A stretch of DNA of 14,210 nt from Deferribacteraceae bacterium. GTDB lineage: Bacteria > Chrysiogenota > Deferribacteres > Deferribacterales > JAISNW01. Made by a program: the position numbers and the translations under genes. Shown piece after piece: positions 14,171 through 14,210 of this stretch. The notes below the pieces were generated by a model. The model was given only the letters and a program-made list of their open reading frames with translations. It did no database searches and was not told the origin of the DNA. The DNA is taken from assembly GCA_031276055.1 (NCBI GenBank), contig JAISNW010000218.1, forward strand, positions 1 through 14,210, read 5' to 3'. Numbering within the stretch: the first letter of the stretch is position 1; every line of letters begins with the position of its first letter.

Positions 14171-14210
14171 TGCTCGTGAAACATTGCTCGAAAAATTACG
14201 CTTCCGCTAT

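Noticed and set aside
14140..14210. A minus-strand ORF fragment (22 codons and a stop) entering from the right edge.
   Set aside because: It is too short to judge, overlaps the inverted repeats, and an opposite-strand frame is equally open, so it is treated as part of the repeat region.

Overview
The window comes from a Gram-negative bacterium. It encodes LptD, the outer-membrane LPS insertase, most of a type VI secretion (T6SS) sheath and baseplate operon, Sec-exported proteins, and a class A RNase P RNA. GC content looks moderate, with AT-rich intergenic DNA. The order oxidoreductase-accD-folC-lptD and the isolated thiS suggest a Desulfobacterota- or Deferribacterota-like genome, but this placement is an impression and not a demonstration.

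Layout. (1) Positions 1-5990, minus strand: a T6SS operon read tssA-tssB-tssC-hcp-tssE-tssF. tssF runs off the left edge, and a plausible sigma70 promoter lies near 5959-5987. A 48-codon cysteine-containing leader ORF overlaps the tssA start by ATGA, and a stem-loop lies between hcp and tssE. (2) Positions 6057-7474, minus strand: two tandem paralogous genes for secreted MORN_2/YwqK-type repeat proteins. Each has six 24-residue repeats and a C-terminal two-cysteine module. They are driven by a near-consensus promoter with a perfect 12-bp palindrome at its -35 box. (3) Positions 7518-8721, plus strand: rnpB (RNase P RNA, apparently lacking helix P18 but with a P19 hairpin), a 70-residue single-TM protein of unknown function, an orphan thiS, and an HU-family gene. 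(4) Positions 8828-14069, minus strand: a housekeeping operon of an MDR-family (AcuI/YhdH-like) oxidoreductase, accD, folC and lptD, led by a strong promoter. (5) Positions 14074-14210: a dense cluster of inverted repeats at the right edge.

How the genes work together. TssB/TssC form the contractile sheath, Hcp the inner tube, TssE/TssF baseplate parts, and TssA the cap or assembly chaperone. The missing parts (TssG, TssK, the membrane complex, ClpV, VgrG) are presumably to the left or elsewhere. The MORN pair sits directly upstream on the same strand. Its YwqK-antitoxin-like repeats, signal peptides and own promoter make periplasmic immunity or another envelope role a testable idea, but no effector is visible here. 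The accD-folC-lptD block joins fatty-acid precursor supply, folate polyglutamylation and LPS export under one promoter.

No insertion sequence, CRISPR array, tRNA or rRNA was found. No clearly new system can be demonstrated from the sequence. The best leads are the secreted MORN pair beside the T6SS, the small Cys-containing leader ORF before tssA, the TM-protein/orphan-ThiS pair behind rnpB, and the repeat cluster at the right edge.
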